Assembly (NCBI RefSeq): GCF_963676685.1
Contig: NC_092345.1
Span: 46,645,838 to 46,709,837, forward strand
Reading direction: 5' to 3'
Source of the DNA: Mytilus edulis
Lineage: Eukaryota > Mollusca > Bivalvia > Mytilida > Mytilidae
Length of the DNA stretch: 64,000 bases
The position numbers and the translations under genes were made by a program. Below are positions 10,100-24,604 of this stretch, one piece after another. Each line of letters begins with the position of its first letter. Positions within the stretch are counted from its first letter, which is position 1. The notes beneath the pieces are model-generated. The model was not told where the DNA came from, searched no databases, and was given only the letters and a program-made list of their open reading frames with translations.

Positions 10100-13000
10100 C
10101 AGACAGCATTAGTGTTAGGGTTATAGACAGCACTAGGGTTAGGGTTATAGAAAGTATTAGGGTTAGGGTTATAGACAGCATTAGGGTTAGGGTTATAGAC
10201 AGCATTAGGGTTATTGTTATAGACAGCATTAGGGTTAGGGTTATAGACAGCATAAGGGTTAGGGTTATAGACAGCATTAGGGTTAGGGTTATAGACAGCA
10301 TTAGGGTTAGGGTTATAGACAGCATTAGGGTTAGGGTTATAGACAGCATTAGGTTATAGACAGCATAAGGGTTAGGGTTATAGACAGCATCAGGGTTAGG
10401 GTTATAAACAGCATAAGAGTTAGGGTTATAGTCATCATTAGGGTTAGGGTTATAGACAGCACTAGGGTAAGGGTTATAGACAGCATTAGGGTTAGGGTTA
10501 TCGACAGCATTAGGGTTAGGGTTATAGACAGCATTAGGGTAAGGGTTATAGACAGCATTAGGGTTAAGGTTACAGACAGCACTAGGGTTAGGGTTATAGA
10601 CAGTATTAGGGTTAGGGTTATAGACAGTATAAGGGTTAGGGTTATAGACAGCATTAGGGTTAGGGTTATAGACAGCATTAGGGTTAGGATTCTAGACAGC
10701 ATTAGGGTTAGGGTTCTAGACAGCATTAGGCTTAGGGTTATCGACAGCATTAGGGTTAGGGTTATCGACAGCATAAGGGTTAGGGTTATAGACATCATTA
10801 GGGTAAGGGTTATAGACAGCATTAGCGTTAGGGTTATAGACAGCATTAGGGTTAGGGTTATAGACAGCATTAGGGCTAGGGTTATAGACATCATTAGGGT
10901 TAGGGTTATAGACAGCACTAGGGTTAGGGTTATAGTCATCATTAGGATTAGGGTTATAGACAGCATTAGGGTTAGGGTTATAGACAGCATCAGGGCTAGG
11001 GTTATAGACATCATTAGGGTTAGGGTTATAGACAGCACTAGGGTTAGGGTTATAGTCATCATTAGGGTTAGGGTTATAGACAGCATTAGGGTGAGGGTTC
11101 TAGACATCATTAGGGTTAGGGTTATCGACAGCATTAGGGTTAGGGTTATAGACAGCATTAGGGTTAGGGTTATAGACAGTATTGGGGTTAGGGTTCTAGA
11201 CATCATAAGGGTTAGGGTTATCGACAGCATTAGGGTTAGGGTTATAGACAGCATTAGGTTTAGGGTTATAGACAGCACAAGGGTTAGGCTTATAGAAAGT
11301 ATTAGGGTTAGGGTTATAGACAGCATTAGGGTTAGGGTTATAGTCATCATTAGGGTTAGGGTTATAGACAGCACTAGGGTTAGGGTTATGGACAGTATAA
11401 GGGTTAGACTTATAGACACCATTAGGGTTAAGGTTATAGACAGCATTAGGGTAAGGGTTCTAGACAGCATTAGGGTAACGGTTCTAGACAGCATTAGGCT
11501 TAGGGTTATCGACAGCATTAGGGTTAGGGTTATCGACAGCATTAGGGTTAGGGTTATACACAGCATTAGGGTTAGGGTTATAGACAGCATTAGGGTTAGG
11601 GTTATAGACACCATTTGGGTTAGGGTTATAGACACCATTAGGGTAAGGGTTATAGACAGCATTTTAGGATTAGGGTTATAGACAGTATAAGGGTTAGGGT
11701 TATAGACACCATTAGGGTTAGGGTTATAGACAGCATTAGGGTTATAGACAGCACTAGGGTTAGGGTTGTAGACTTCATTAGGGTTAGGGTTATAGACATC
11801 ATTAGGGTTAGGGTTGTAGACAGTATTAGGGTAAGGGTTGTAGACTTCATTAGGGTTAGGGTTATAGACATCATTAGGGTTAGGGTTCTTGTCATCATTA
11901 GGGTAAGGGTTATCGACAGCATTATGGTTAGGGTTATTGACAGCATTAGGTTTAGGGTTATAGACAGTACTAGGTTTAGGGTTATAGACAGCACTAGGGT
12001 TAGGGTTATAGACAGTATTAGGGTTAGGGTTATAGACAGCATTAGGGTTAGGGTTGTAGACTTCATTAGGGTTAGGGTTATAGACATCATTAGGGTAAGG
12101 GTTCTTGTCATCATTAGGGTAAGGGTTATCGACAGCATTATGGTTAGGGTTATTGACAGCATTAGGTTTAGGGTTATAGACAGTACTAGGGTTAGGGTTA
12201 TAGACAGAATTAGGGTTAGGGTTATAGACAGCATTTTAGGATTAGGGTTATAGACAGCATTAGGGTTAGGGTTATAGACGTCATTAGGGTTAGGGTTAAT
12301 AGAAAGCATTAGGGTTAGGGTTATAGACATCATTAGGGTTAGGGTTATAGACAGCATTAGGGTTAGGGTTATAGACAGCACAAGGGTTAGGGTTAAAGAC
12401 AGGATTAGGGTTAGGGTTGTAGTCATCATTAGGGTTAGGGTTATAGACAGCATTAGGGTTAGGGTTAAAGACAGCACTAGGGTAAGGGTTATAGACATCA
12501 TTAGGGTTAGGGTTATAGACATCATTAGGGTAAGGGTTATAGACATCACTAAGGCAAGGGTTATAGACAATATTAGGGTTAGGTTTATAGACGGCATTAC
12601 GGTTAGGGTTAAAGACAGTATTAGGGTTAGGGTTATAGTCATCATTAGGGTTAGGGTTATAGACAGTATTAGGGTTAGGGTTATAGACAACATTAGGGTA
12701 AGGGTTATAGACAGCATAAGGTTTGGGTTATAGACGTCATTAGGGTTAGGGTTATAGACAGCATTAGGGTTAGGGTTATAGACAGCATTAGGGTTAGGGT
12801 TATAGACAGAATTAGGGTTAGGGTTATAGACAGCATGAGGATTAGGGTTATAGACAGCATTAGGATTAGGGTTATAGACAGCATCAGGGTTAAGATTATC
12901 GACAGCATAAGGGTTAGGATTATAGTCATCATTAGGTTTAGGGTTATAGACAGCACTAGGGTTAGTGTTAATAGAGAGCATTATGGTTAGGGTTATAGAC

Positions 13001-16000
13001 ATCATTAGGCTTAGGGTTATCGACAGTATTAGGGTTAGGGTTATAGACACCACAAGGGTTGGGGTTCTAGACAGCACTAGGGTTAGGGTTATAGACGGTA
13101 TTAGGGTTAGGGTTATAGACAGCATTAGGGTTAGGGTTATAGACCGCATTAGGGTTAGGTTTATAGACAGAATTAGGGTTAGGGTTATAGTCATCATTAG
13201 GATTAGGGTTATAGACAGCATTAGGTTAGAGTTATAGACAGCATTAGGGTTAGGGTTATCGACAGCATAAGGGTTAGGGTTATAAACATCAGTAGGGTTA
13301 GGTTTATAGACAGCATTAGGGTTAGGGTTATAGACAGCATTAGGGTTAGGATGCTAGACAGCATTAGGGTTAGGGTTCTAGACAGCATTAGGCTTAGGGT
13401 TATCGACAGCATTAGGGTTAGGGTTATCGACAGCATAAGGGTTAGGGTTATAGACATCATTAGGGTTATGGTTATAGACGTCATTAGGGTTAGGGTTATA
13501 GACATCATTAGGGTTAGGGTTATAGACAACATTAGGGTTAGGGTTATAGACAGCATTAGGGTTAGGGTTATAGTCATCATTCGGGTTAGGGTTATACACA
13601 GCATTGGGGTTAGGGTTATAGACAGCATTATGGTTAGGGTTGTAGACTTCATTAGGGTTAGGGTTATAGACATCATTAGGGTTAGGGTTATATACATCAT
13701 TAGGGTTAGGGTTATAGACAGCACTAAGGTAAGGGTTATAGACAGTATTAGAGTTAGGGTTATAGACAGCATTAGGGTTAGGGTTATAGTCATAATTAGG
13801 GTTAGGGTTATAGACAGCACTAGGGTTAGGGTTATAGACAGCATTAGGGTTAGGGTTATAGACAGCATAAGGGTTAGGGTTATAGACGTCATTAGGATTA
13901 GGGTTATAGACAGCATTAGGGTTAGGGTTATAGACAGCATTAGGGTTAGGGTTATAGACAGCACTAGGGTTAGGGTTATAGACAGTATTAGGGTTAGGGT
14001 TACAGACAGCATTAGGGTTAGGGTTATAGAAACCATTAGGGTTAGGGTTATAGACCGCAGTAAGGTTAGGTTATAGACAGCATTTTAGGATTAGGGTTAT
14101 AGACAGTATAAGGGTTAGGGTTATAGACAGAATTAGGGTTAGGGTTATAGACACCATTAGGGTTAGGGTTATAGACAGCATTAGGGTAAGGGTTATAGAC
14201 AGCATTATGGTTAGGGTTATAGACAGCACTAGGGTTAGGGTTATAGAGAGTATTAGGGTTAGGGTTATAGACAGCATTAGGGTTAGGGTTATAGACAGCA
14301 CTAGGGTTAGGGTTATAGACAGTATTAGGGTTAGGGTTATAGACGGCATTAGGGTTAGGGTTATAGACAGCATTAGGGTTAGGGTTATAGTCATCATTAG
14401 GGTTAGGGTTATAGACAGCATTATGGTTAGGGTTATAGACAGCATTAGGGTTTGGGTTGCAGACTTCATAAGGGTTAGGGTCATAGACATCATTAGGGTA
14501 AGGGTTCTAGACATCATTAGGGTTAGGGTTATCGACAGCATTATGGTTAGGGTTATAGACAGCATTAGGGTTAGGGTTATAGACAGCATTAGGGTTAGGG
14601 TTATAGACAGCATTAGAGTTAGGGTTATAGACAGTACTAGGGTTAGGGTTATAGACAGAATTAGGGTTAGGGTTATAGACAGCATTTTAGGATTAGGGTT
14701 ATAGACAGCATTAGGGTTAGGGTTATAGACAGTACAAGGGTTAGGGTTAAAGACAGGATTAGGATTAAGGTTATAGTGATCATTAGGGTAAGTGTTATAG
14801 ACAGCACTATGATTAGGGTTATAGACATCATTAGGGTTAGGGTTATAGACGTCATTAGGGTTAGGGTTATAGACAACATTAGGGTTAGGATTAAAGACAG
14901 CATTAGGGATAGGGTTCTAAATTTCATAAGGGTTAGGGTTATTGACAGCATTAGGGTTAGGGTTATAGACAGCATTAGGGTTAAGATTATAGACAGTACT
15001 AGGATTTGGGTTATAGACAGCATTAGGGTTAGGGTTATAGACAGCATTTTAGGATTAGGGTTATAGACAGCATTAGGGTTAGGGTTATAGACGTCATTAG
15101 GGTTAGGGTTATAGTCATCATTAGGGTTAGGGTTAATAGAAAGCATTAACGTTAGGGTTATAGACATCATTAGGGTTAGGGTTATAGACAGCATTAGGGT
15201 TAGGGTTATAAACAGCACAACGGTTAGGGTTAAAGACAGGATTAGGGTTAGGGTTATAGTCATCATTAGGGTTAGGGTTATAGACAGCATTAGGGTTAGG
15301 GTTAAAGACAGCACTAGGGTTAGGGTTGTAGACATCATTAGGGTTAGGGTTATAGACATCATTAGGGTTAGGGTTATAGACAGCACTAAGGTAAGGGTTA
15401 TAGACACCACAAGGGTTTGACGTCATTATGGTTAGGGTTATAGACAGCATTAGGGTTAGGGTTATAGACAGCATTAGGGTTAGGGTTATAGACAGCACTA
15501 GGGTTAGGGTTATAGACAGTATTAAGGTTAGGGTTATAGACAGCACTAGGGTTAGGGTTATAGACCGCACTAGGATTAGGGTTATAGACAGTATTAGGGT
15601 TAGGGTTATAGGCAGCATGAGGGTTAGGGTTATAGACAGCATGAGGATTAGGGTTATAGACAGCATTTCGGGTTAGGGTTATAGTCATCATTAGGATAGG
15701 ATTATAGACAGCATTAGGTTAGGGTTATAGACGGCATTAGGGTTAGGGTTATAGACAGCATTAGGGTTAGAGTTATGGTCATCATTAGGATTAGGGTTAT
15801 AGACAGCATTAGGTTAGGGTTATAGACAGCATTAGGGCTAGGGTTATAGACATCATTAGGGTTTGGGTTATAAACAGCACTAGGGTTAGGGTTATAGACA
15901 GTATTAGGGTTAGGGTTATAGACAGCATTATGGATAGGGTTATAGACACCATTAGGGTTATGGTTATAGACCGCATTATGGTTAGGGTTATAGACCGCAT

Positions 16001-17058
16001 TTTAGGATTAGGGTTATAGACAGTATAAGGTAAGGGTTATAGACACCACAAGGGTTTGGGTTATAGACAGCACTTGGGTTAGGGTTATAGACGGTATTAG
16101 GGTTAGGGTTATAGACAGCATTAGGGTTAGGGTTATAGACAGTATAAGGTAAGGGTTATAGACACCACAAGGGTTTGGGTTATAGACAGCACTTGGGTTA
16201 GGGTTATAGACGGTATTAGGGTTAGGGTTATAGACAGCATTAGGGTTAGGGTTATAGACAGCACTAAGGTAAGGGTTATAGACACCACAAGGGTTTGGGT
16301 TATAGACAGCACTAGGGTTAGGGTTATAGACGGTATTAGGGTTAGGGTTATATACAGCATTAGGGTTAGGGTTATAGACAGCATTAGGGTTAGGTTTATA
16401 GACAAAATTAGGGTTAGGGTTATAGTCATCATTAGGATTAGGGTTATAGACAGCATTAGGGTTAGGGTTATAGACAGCATTAGGGCTAGGGTTATAGACA
16501 GCATTAGGGTTAGGGTTATAGACAGCATTAGGGTCTGGGTTATAGACAGCATTACGGTTAGGGTTGTAGACTTCATTAGGGTTAGGGTTATACACATCAT
16601 TAGGATTAGGGTTATATACATCATTAGGGTTAGGGGTATAGACAGCACTAAGGTAAGGGTTATAGACAGTATTAAAGTGAGGGTTATAGACAGCATTAGG
16701 GTTAGGGTTATAGACAGTATTAGGGTTAGGATTATAGTCATAATTAGGGTTAGGGTTATAGACAGCACTAGGGTTAAGGTTATAGACAGCATTAGGGTTA
16801 AGGTTATAGACAGAATAACGGTTAGGGTTATAGACGTCATTATGGTTAGGGTTATAGACAGCATTAGGTTTAGGGTTATAGACAGCATTAGGGTTAGGGT
16901 TATAGACAGCACTAGGGTTAGGGTTATAGACAGTATTAGGGTTAGGGTTATAGACAGCATTAGGGTTAGGGTTATAGACCGCATTAAGGTTAAGGTTATA
17001 GACAGCATTTTAGGATTAGGGTTATAGACAGTATAAGGGTTAGTGTTATAGACATCAT

Positions 17059-20000
17059 TAGGATAGGATTATAGACAGCATTAGGTTAGGGTTATAGACG
17101 GCATTAGGGTTAGGGTTATAGACAGCATTAGGGTTAGGTTCATAGACAGCATTAGGGTTAGGGTTATAGTCATCATTAGGGTTAGGGTTATAGACAGCAT
17201 TAGGGTTAGGGTTATAGACAGCATTAGGGTTATGGTTGTAGACTTCATTAGGGTTAGGGTCATAGACATCATTAGGGTTAGGGTTCTAGACATCATTAGG
17301 GTTAGGGTTATCGACAGCATTAGGGTCTGGGTTATAGACAGCATTACGGTTAGGGTTGTAGACTTCATTAGGGTTAGGGTTATACACATCATTAGGGTTA
17401 GGGTTATATACATCATTAGGGTTAGGGGTATAGACAGCACTAAGGTAAGGGTTATAGACAGTATTAAAGTTAGGGTTATAGACAGCATTAGGGTTAGGGT
17501 TATAGACAGTATTAGGGTTAGGATTATAGTCATAATTAGGGTTAGGGTTATAGACAGCACTAGGGTTAGGGTTATAGACAGCATTAGGGTTAAGGTTATA
17601 GACAGAATAAGGGTTAGGGTTATAGACGTCATTATGGTTAGGGTTATAGACAGCATTAGGGTTAGGGTTATAGACAGCATTAGGATTAGGGTTATAGACA
17701 GCACTAGGGTTAGGGTTATAGACAGTATTAGGGTTAGGGTTATAGACAGTATTAGGGTTAGGGTTATAGGCAGCATAAGAGTTAGGGTTATAGACAGCAT
17801 GAGGATTAGGGTTATAGACAGCATTTCGGGTTAGGGTTATAGTCATCATTAGGATAGGATTATAGACAGCATTAGGTTAGGGTTATAGACGGCATTAGGG
17901 TTAGGGTTATAGACAGCATTAGGGTTAGGTTTATAGACAGCATTAGGGTTAGGGTTATAGTCATCATTAGGGTTATGGTTATAGACAGCATTAGGGTTAG
18001 GGTTATAGACAGCATTAGGGTTAGGGTTGTAGACTTCATTAGGGTCAGGGTCATAGACATCATTAGGGTTAGGGTTCTAGACATCATTAGGGTTAGGGTT
18101 ATACACATCATTAGGGTTAGGGTTATATACATCATTAGGGTTAGGGGTATAGACAGCACTAAGGTAAGGGTTATAGACAGTATTAAAGTTAGGGTTATAG
18201 ACAGCATTAGGGTTAGGGTTATAGACAGTATTAGGGTTAGGATTATAGTCATAATTAGGGTTAGGGTTATAGACAGCATTAGGGTTAGGGTTATAGACAG
18301 CACTAGGGTTAGGGTTATAGACAGTATTAGGGTTAGGGTTATAGACAGCATTAGGGTTAGGGTTATAGACCGCATTAAGGTTAAGGTTTTAGACAGCATT
18401 TTAGGATTAGGGTTATAGACAGTATAAGGGTTAGTGTTATAGACACCATTAGGGTTAGGGTTATAGGCAGCATTAGGGTAAGGGTTATAGACAGCATTAG
18501 GGTTACGGTTATAGACAGTACTAGGGTTAGGGTTATAGACAGTATTAGGGTTAGGGTTATAGGCAGCATAAGGGTTAGGGTTATAGACAGCATGAGGATT
18601 AGGGTTATAGACAGCATTTATGGTTAGGGTTATAGTCATCATTAGGATAGGATTATAGACAGCATTAGGTTAGGGTTATAGACGGCATTAGGGTTAGGGT
18701 TATAGACAGCATTAGGGTTAGGTTTATAGACAGCATTAGGGTTAGGGTTATAGTCATCATTAGGGTTAGGGTTATAGACAGCATTAGGGCTAGGGTTATA
18801 GACAGCATTAGGGTTAGGGTTGTAGACAGCATTAGGGTTAGGGTTATAGTCATCATTAGGGTTAGGGTTATAGACAGCATTAGGGTCTGGGTTATAGACA
18901 GCATTACGGTTAGGGTTGTAGACTTCATTAGGGTTAGGGTTATACACATCATTAGGGTTAGGGTTATATACATCATTAGGGTTAGGGGTATAGACAGCAC
19001 TAAGGTAAGGGTTATAGACAGTATTAAAGTGAGGGTTATAGACAGCATTAGGGTTAGGGTTATAGACAGTATTAGGGTTAGGATTATAGTCATAATTAGG
19101 GTTAGGGTTATAGACAGCACTAGGGTTAGGGTTATAGACAGCATTAGGGTTAAGGTTATAGACAGAATAAGGGTTAGGGTTATAGACGTCATTATGGTTA
19201 GGGTTATAGACAGCATTAGGGTTAGGGTTATAGACAGCATTAGGGTTAGGGTTATAGACAGCACTAGGGTTAGGGTTATAGACAGTATTAGGGTTAGGGC
19301 TATAGACAGCATTAGGGTTAGGGTTATAGACCGCATTAAGGTTAAGGTTATAGACAGCATTTTAGGATTAGGGTTATAGACAGTATAAGGGTTAGTGTTA
19401 TAGACACCATTAGGGTTAGGGTTATAGGCAGCATTAGGGTAAGGGTTATAGACAGCATTAGGGTTAGGGTTATAGACAGCACTAGGGTTAGGGTTATAGA
19501 CAGTATTAGGGTTAGGGTTATAGGCAGCATAAGGGTTAGGGTTATAGACAGCATGAGGATTAGGGTTATAGACAGCATTTCGGGTTAGGGTTATAGTCAT
19601 CATTAGGATAGGATTATAGACAGCATTAGGTTAGGGTTATAGACGGCATTAGGGTTAGGGTTATAGACAGCATTAGGGTTAGGTTTATAGACAGCATTAG
19701 GGTTAGGGTTATAGTCATCATTAGGGTTAGGGTTATAGACAGCATTAGGGTTAGGGTTATAGACAGCATTAGGGTTATGGTTGTAGACTTCATTAGGGTT
19801 AGGGTCATAGACATCATTAGGGTTAGGGTTCTAGACATCATTAGGGTTAGGGTTATCGACAGCATTAGGGTCTGGGTTATAGACAGCATTACGGTTAGGG
19901 TTGTAGACTTCATTAGGGTTAGGGTTATACACATCATTAGGGTTAGGGTTATATACATCATTAGGGTTAGGGGTATAGACAGCACTAAGGTAAGGGTTAT

Positions 20001-22148
20001 AGACAGTATTAAAGTTAGGGTTATAGACAGCATTAGGGTTAGGGTTATAGACAGTATTAGGGTTAGGATTATAGTCATAATTAGGGTTAGGGTTATAGAC
20101 AGCACTAGGGTTAGGGTTATAGACAGCATTAGGGTTAAGGTTATAGACAGAATAAGGGTTAGGGTTATAGACGTCATTATGGTTAGGGTTATAGACAGCA
20201 TTAGGGTTAGGGTTATAGACAGCATTAGGGTTAGGGTTATAGACAGCACTAGGGTTAGGGTTATAGACAGTATTAGGGTTAGGGATATAGACAGTATTAG
20301 GGTTAGGGTTATAGGCAGCATAAGAGTTAGGGTTATAGACAGCATGAGGATTAGGGTTATAGACAGCATTTCGGGTTAGGGTTATAGTCATCATTAGGAT
20401 AGGATTATAGACAGCATTAGGTTAGGGTTATAGACGGCATTAGGGTTAGGGTTATAGACAGCATTAGGGTTAGGTTTATAGACAGCATTAGGGTTAGGGT
20501 TATAGTCATCATTAGGGTTAGGGTTATAGACAGCATTAGGGTTAGGGTTATAGACAGCATTAGGGTTAGGGTTGTAGACTTCATTAGGGTTAGGGTCATA
20601 GACATCATTAGGGTTAGGGTTCTAGACATCATTAGGGTTAGGGTTATACACATCATAAGGGTTAGGGTTATATACATCATTAGGGTTAGGGGTATAGACA
20701 GCACTAAGGTAAGGGTTATAGACAGTATTAAAGTTAGGGTTATAGACAGCATTAGGGTTAGGGTTATAGACAGTATTAGGGTTAGGATTATAGTCATAAT
20801 TAGGGTTAGGGTTATAGACAGCATTAGGGTTAGGGTTATAGACAGCACTAGGGTTAGGGTTATAGACAGTATTAGGGTTAGGGTTATAGACAGCATTAGG
20901 GTTAGGGTTATAGACCGCATTAAGGTTAAGGTTTTAGACAGCATTTTAGGATTAGGGTTATAGACAGTATACGGGTTAGTGTTATAGACACAATTAGGGT
21001 TAGGGTTATAGGCAGCATTAGGGTAAGGGTTATAGACAGCATTAGGGTTAGGGTTATAGACAGCACTAGGGTTAGGGTTATAGACAGTATTAGGGTTAGG
21101 GTTATAGGCAGCATAAGGGTTAGGGTTATAGACAGCATGAGGATTAGGGTTATAGACAGCATTTATGGTTAGGGTTATAGTCATCATTAGGATAGGATTA
21201 TAGAGAGCATTAGGTTAGGGTTATAGACGGCATTAGGGTTAGGGTTATAGACAGCATTAGGGTTAGGTTTATAGACAGCATTAGGGTTAGGGTTATAGTC
21301 ATCATTAGGGTTAGGGTTATAGACAGCATTAGGGCTAGGGTTATAGACAGCATTAGGGTTAGGGTTGTAGACAGCATTAGGGTTAGGGTTATAGTCATCA
21401 TTAGGGTTAGGGTTATAGACAGCATTAGGGTCTGGGTTATAGACAGCATTACGGTTAGGGTTGTAGACTTCATTAGGGTTAGGGTTATACACATCATTAG
21501 GGTTAGGGTTATATACATCATTAGGGTTAGGGGTATAGACAGCACTAAGGTAAGGGTTATAGACAGTATTAAAGTGAGGGTTATAGACAGCATTAGGGTT
21601 AGGGTTATAGAAAGTATTAGGGTTAGGATTATAGTCATAATTAGGGTTAGGGTTATAGACAGCACTAGGGTTAGGGTTATAGACAGCATTAGGGTTAAGG
21701 TTATAGACAGAATAAGGGTTAGGGTTATAGACGTCATTATGGTTAGGGTTATAGACAGCATTAGGGATAGGGTTATAGACAGCATTAGGGTTAGGGTTAT
21801 AGACAGCACTAGGGTTAGGGTTATAGACAGTATTAGGGTTAGGGCTATAGACAGCATTAGGGTTAGGGTTATAGACCGCATTAAGGTTAAGGTTATAGAC
21901 AGCATTTTAGGATTAGGGTTATAGACAGTATAAGGGTTAGTGTTATAGACACCATTAGGGTTAGGGTTATAGGCAGCATTGGGGTAAGGGTTATAGACAG
22001 CATTAGGGTTAGGGTTATAGACAGCACTAGGGTTAGGGTTATAGACAGTATTAGGGTTAGGGTTATAGGCAGCATAAGGGTTAGGGTTATAGACAGCATG
22101 AGGATTAGGGTTATAGACAGCATTTCGGGTTAGGGTTATAGTCATCAT
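17059..22148 (+). repeat. Higher-order repeat: two ~2,545 bp blocks
   Basis: Sequence from about 17059 recurs at +2,545 through at least 22148 with only scattered differences. For example, the frames spanning 17081-17824 and 18665-19603 recur at 19626-20369 and 21210-22148. Each block contains three sub-blocks opened by the rare landmark ATTAGGATAGGATTATAGAC. Landmarks are near 17059, 17848 and 18642 in the first block and near 19604, 20394 and 21187 in the second. Sub-blocks are therefore ~790, ~793 and ~962 bp. Confidence 0.85.
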
Positions 22149-23140
22149 TAGGATAGGATTATAGACAGCATTAGGTTAGGGTTATAGACGGCATTAGGGT
22201 TAGGGTTATAGACAGCATTAGGGTTAGGTTTATAGACAGCATTAGGGTTAGGGTTATAGTCATCATTAGGGTTAGGGTTATAGACAGCATTAGGGTTAGG
22301 GTTATAGACAGCATTAGGGTTAGGGTTGTAGACTTCATTAGGGTTAGGGTCATAGACATCATTAGGGTTAGGGTTCTAGACATCATTAGGGTTAGGGTTA
22401 TCGACAGCATTAGGGTCTGGGTTATAGACAGCATTACGGTTAGGGTTGTAGACTTCATTAGGGTTAGGGTTATACACATCATTAGGGTTAGGGTTATATA
22501 CATCATTAGGGTTAGGGGTATAGACAGCACTAAGGTAAGGGTTATAGACAGTTTTAAAGTTAGGGTTATAGACAGCATTAGGGTTAGGGTTATAGACAGT
22601 ATTAGGGTTAGGATTATAGTCATAATTAGGGTTAGGGTTATAGACAGCACTAGGGTTAGGGTTATAGACAGCATTAGGGTTAAGGTTATACATGTAGTCA
22701 GAATAAGGGTTAGGGTTATAGACGTCATTATGGTTAGGGTTATAGACAGCATTAGGGTTAGGGTTATAGACAGCATTAGGGTTAGGGTTATAGACAGCAC
22801 TAGGGTTAGGGTTATAGACAGTATTAGGGTTAGGGTTATAGACAGCATTAGGGTTAGGGTTATAGACCGCATTAAGGTTAAGGTTATAGACAGCATTTTA
22901 GGATTAGGGTTATAGACAGTATAAGGGTTAGTGTTATAGACACCATTAGGGTTAGGGTTATAGGCAGCATTAGGGTAAGGGTTATAGACAGCATTAGGGT
23001 TAGGGTTATAGACAGCACTAGGGTTAGGGTTATAGACAGTATTAGGGTTAGGGTTATAGGCAGCATAAGGGTTAGGGTTATAGACAGCATGAGGATTAGG
23101 GTTATAGACAGCATTTCGGGTTAGGGTTATAGTCATCATT
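22149..23140 (+). repeat. Partial third copy of the higher-order block
   Basis: After the second 2,545 bp block, another landmark-to-landmark segment (~991 bp) follows. It mixes features of the 790 bp and 962 bp sub-blocks and carries a private insertion near 22690 (TTATACATGTAGTCAG instead of TTATAGACAG). After ~23140 the order degrades, with the next landmark-like site near 24387. Confidence 0.6.
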
Positions 23141-24604
23141 AGGATAGGATTATAGACAGCATTAGGTTAGGGTTATAGACGGCATTAGGGTTAGGGTCAT
23201 AGACAGCATTAGGGTTAGGTTTATAGACAGCATTAGGGTTAGGGTTATAGTCATCATTAGGGTTAGGGTTATAGACAGCATTAGGGTTAGGGTTATAGAC
23301 AGCACTAGGGTTAGGGTTATAGACAGTATTAGGGTTAGGGTTATAGGCAGCATTAGGGTTAGGGTTATAGACATCATTAGGGTTAGGGTTCTAGACATCA
23401 TTAGGGTTAGGGTTATCGACAGCATTAGGGTTAGGGTTATAGACAGCATTAGGTTAGGGTTATAGACAGCATTAGGGCTAGGGTTATAGACATCATTAGG
23501 GTTAGGGTTATAAACAGCATTAGGGTTAGGGTTATAGACAGCATTAGGGTTAGGGTTGTAGACTTCATTAGGGTTAGGGTCATAGACATCATTAGGGTTA
23601 GGGTTCTAGACATCATTAGGGTTAGGGTTATCGACAGCATTAGGGTTAGGGTTATAAACAGCATTAGGGTTAGGGTTATGGTCATCATTAGGATTAGGGT
23701 TATAGACAGCATTAGGTTAGGGTTATAGACAGCATTAGGGCTAGGGTTATAGACATCATTAGGGTTAGGGTTATAAACAGCACTAGGGTTAGGGTTATAG
23801 ACAGTATTAGGGTTATGGTTATAGACAGCATTATGGTTAGGGTTATAGACACCATTAGGGTTATGGTTATAGACCGCATTATGGTTAGGGTTATAGACAG
23901 CATTTTAGGATTAGGGTTATAGACAGTATAAGGGTTAGGGTTATAGACACCATTAGGGTTAGGGTTATAGACGGCATTAAGGTTAGGGTTATTGTCATCA
24001 TTAGGGGTAGTGTTATAGACAGCATTAGGGTTAGGGTTATAGACAGCATTAGGGTTAGGGTTATAGACAGCATTAGGGTTAGGGTTATCGTCATCATTAG
24101 GGTTAGGGTTATAGACGGCATTAGGGTTAGGGTTATCGTCATCAGTAGGGTTAGGGTTATAGACAGCATTAGGGTTAGGGTTATCGTCATCAGTAGGGTT
24201 AGGGTTATAGACAGCATTAGGGTTAGGGTTATAGGCAGCATTAGGGTTAGGGTTACAGACAGCATTAGGGTTAGTGTTATCGACAGCATAAGGGTTAGGG
24301 TTATAGACAGCATTAGGGTTAGGGTTATAGACAGCATGAGGGTTAGGGTTATAGACAGCATTTCGGGTTAGGGTTATAGTCATCATTAAGATAGGATTAT
24401 AGACAGCATTAGGTTAGGGTTATAGACAGCATTAGGGTTAGGGTTATAGACGGCATTAGGGTTAGGGTTATAGACAGAATTAGGGTTAGGGTTATAGACA
24501 GCATTAGGGTTAGGGTTATCGTCATCATTAGGGGTAGTGTTATAGACAGCATTAGGGTTAGGGTTATAGACAGCATTAGGGTTAGGGTTATAGACAGCAT
24601 TAGG

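Noticed and set aside
9910..10359. A frame that looks like a signal peptide joined to a repeat protein (VRVIDSIR repeats)
   Set aside because: It starts at TTG, not ATG. The only nearby ATG (9902) hits a stop after three codons. The second half is satellite. The hydrophobic start is chance AT-rich sequence.
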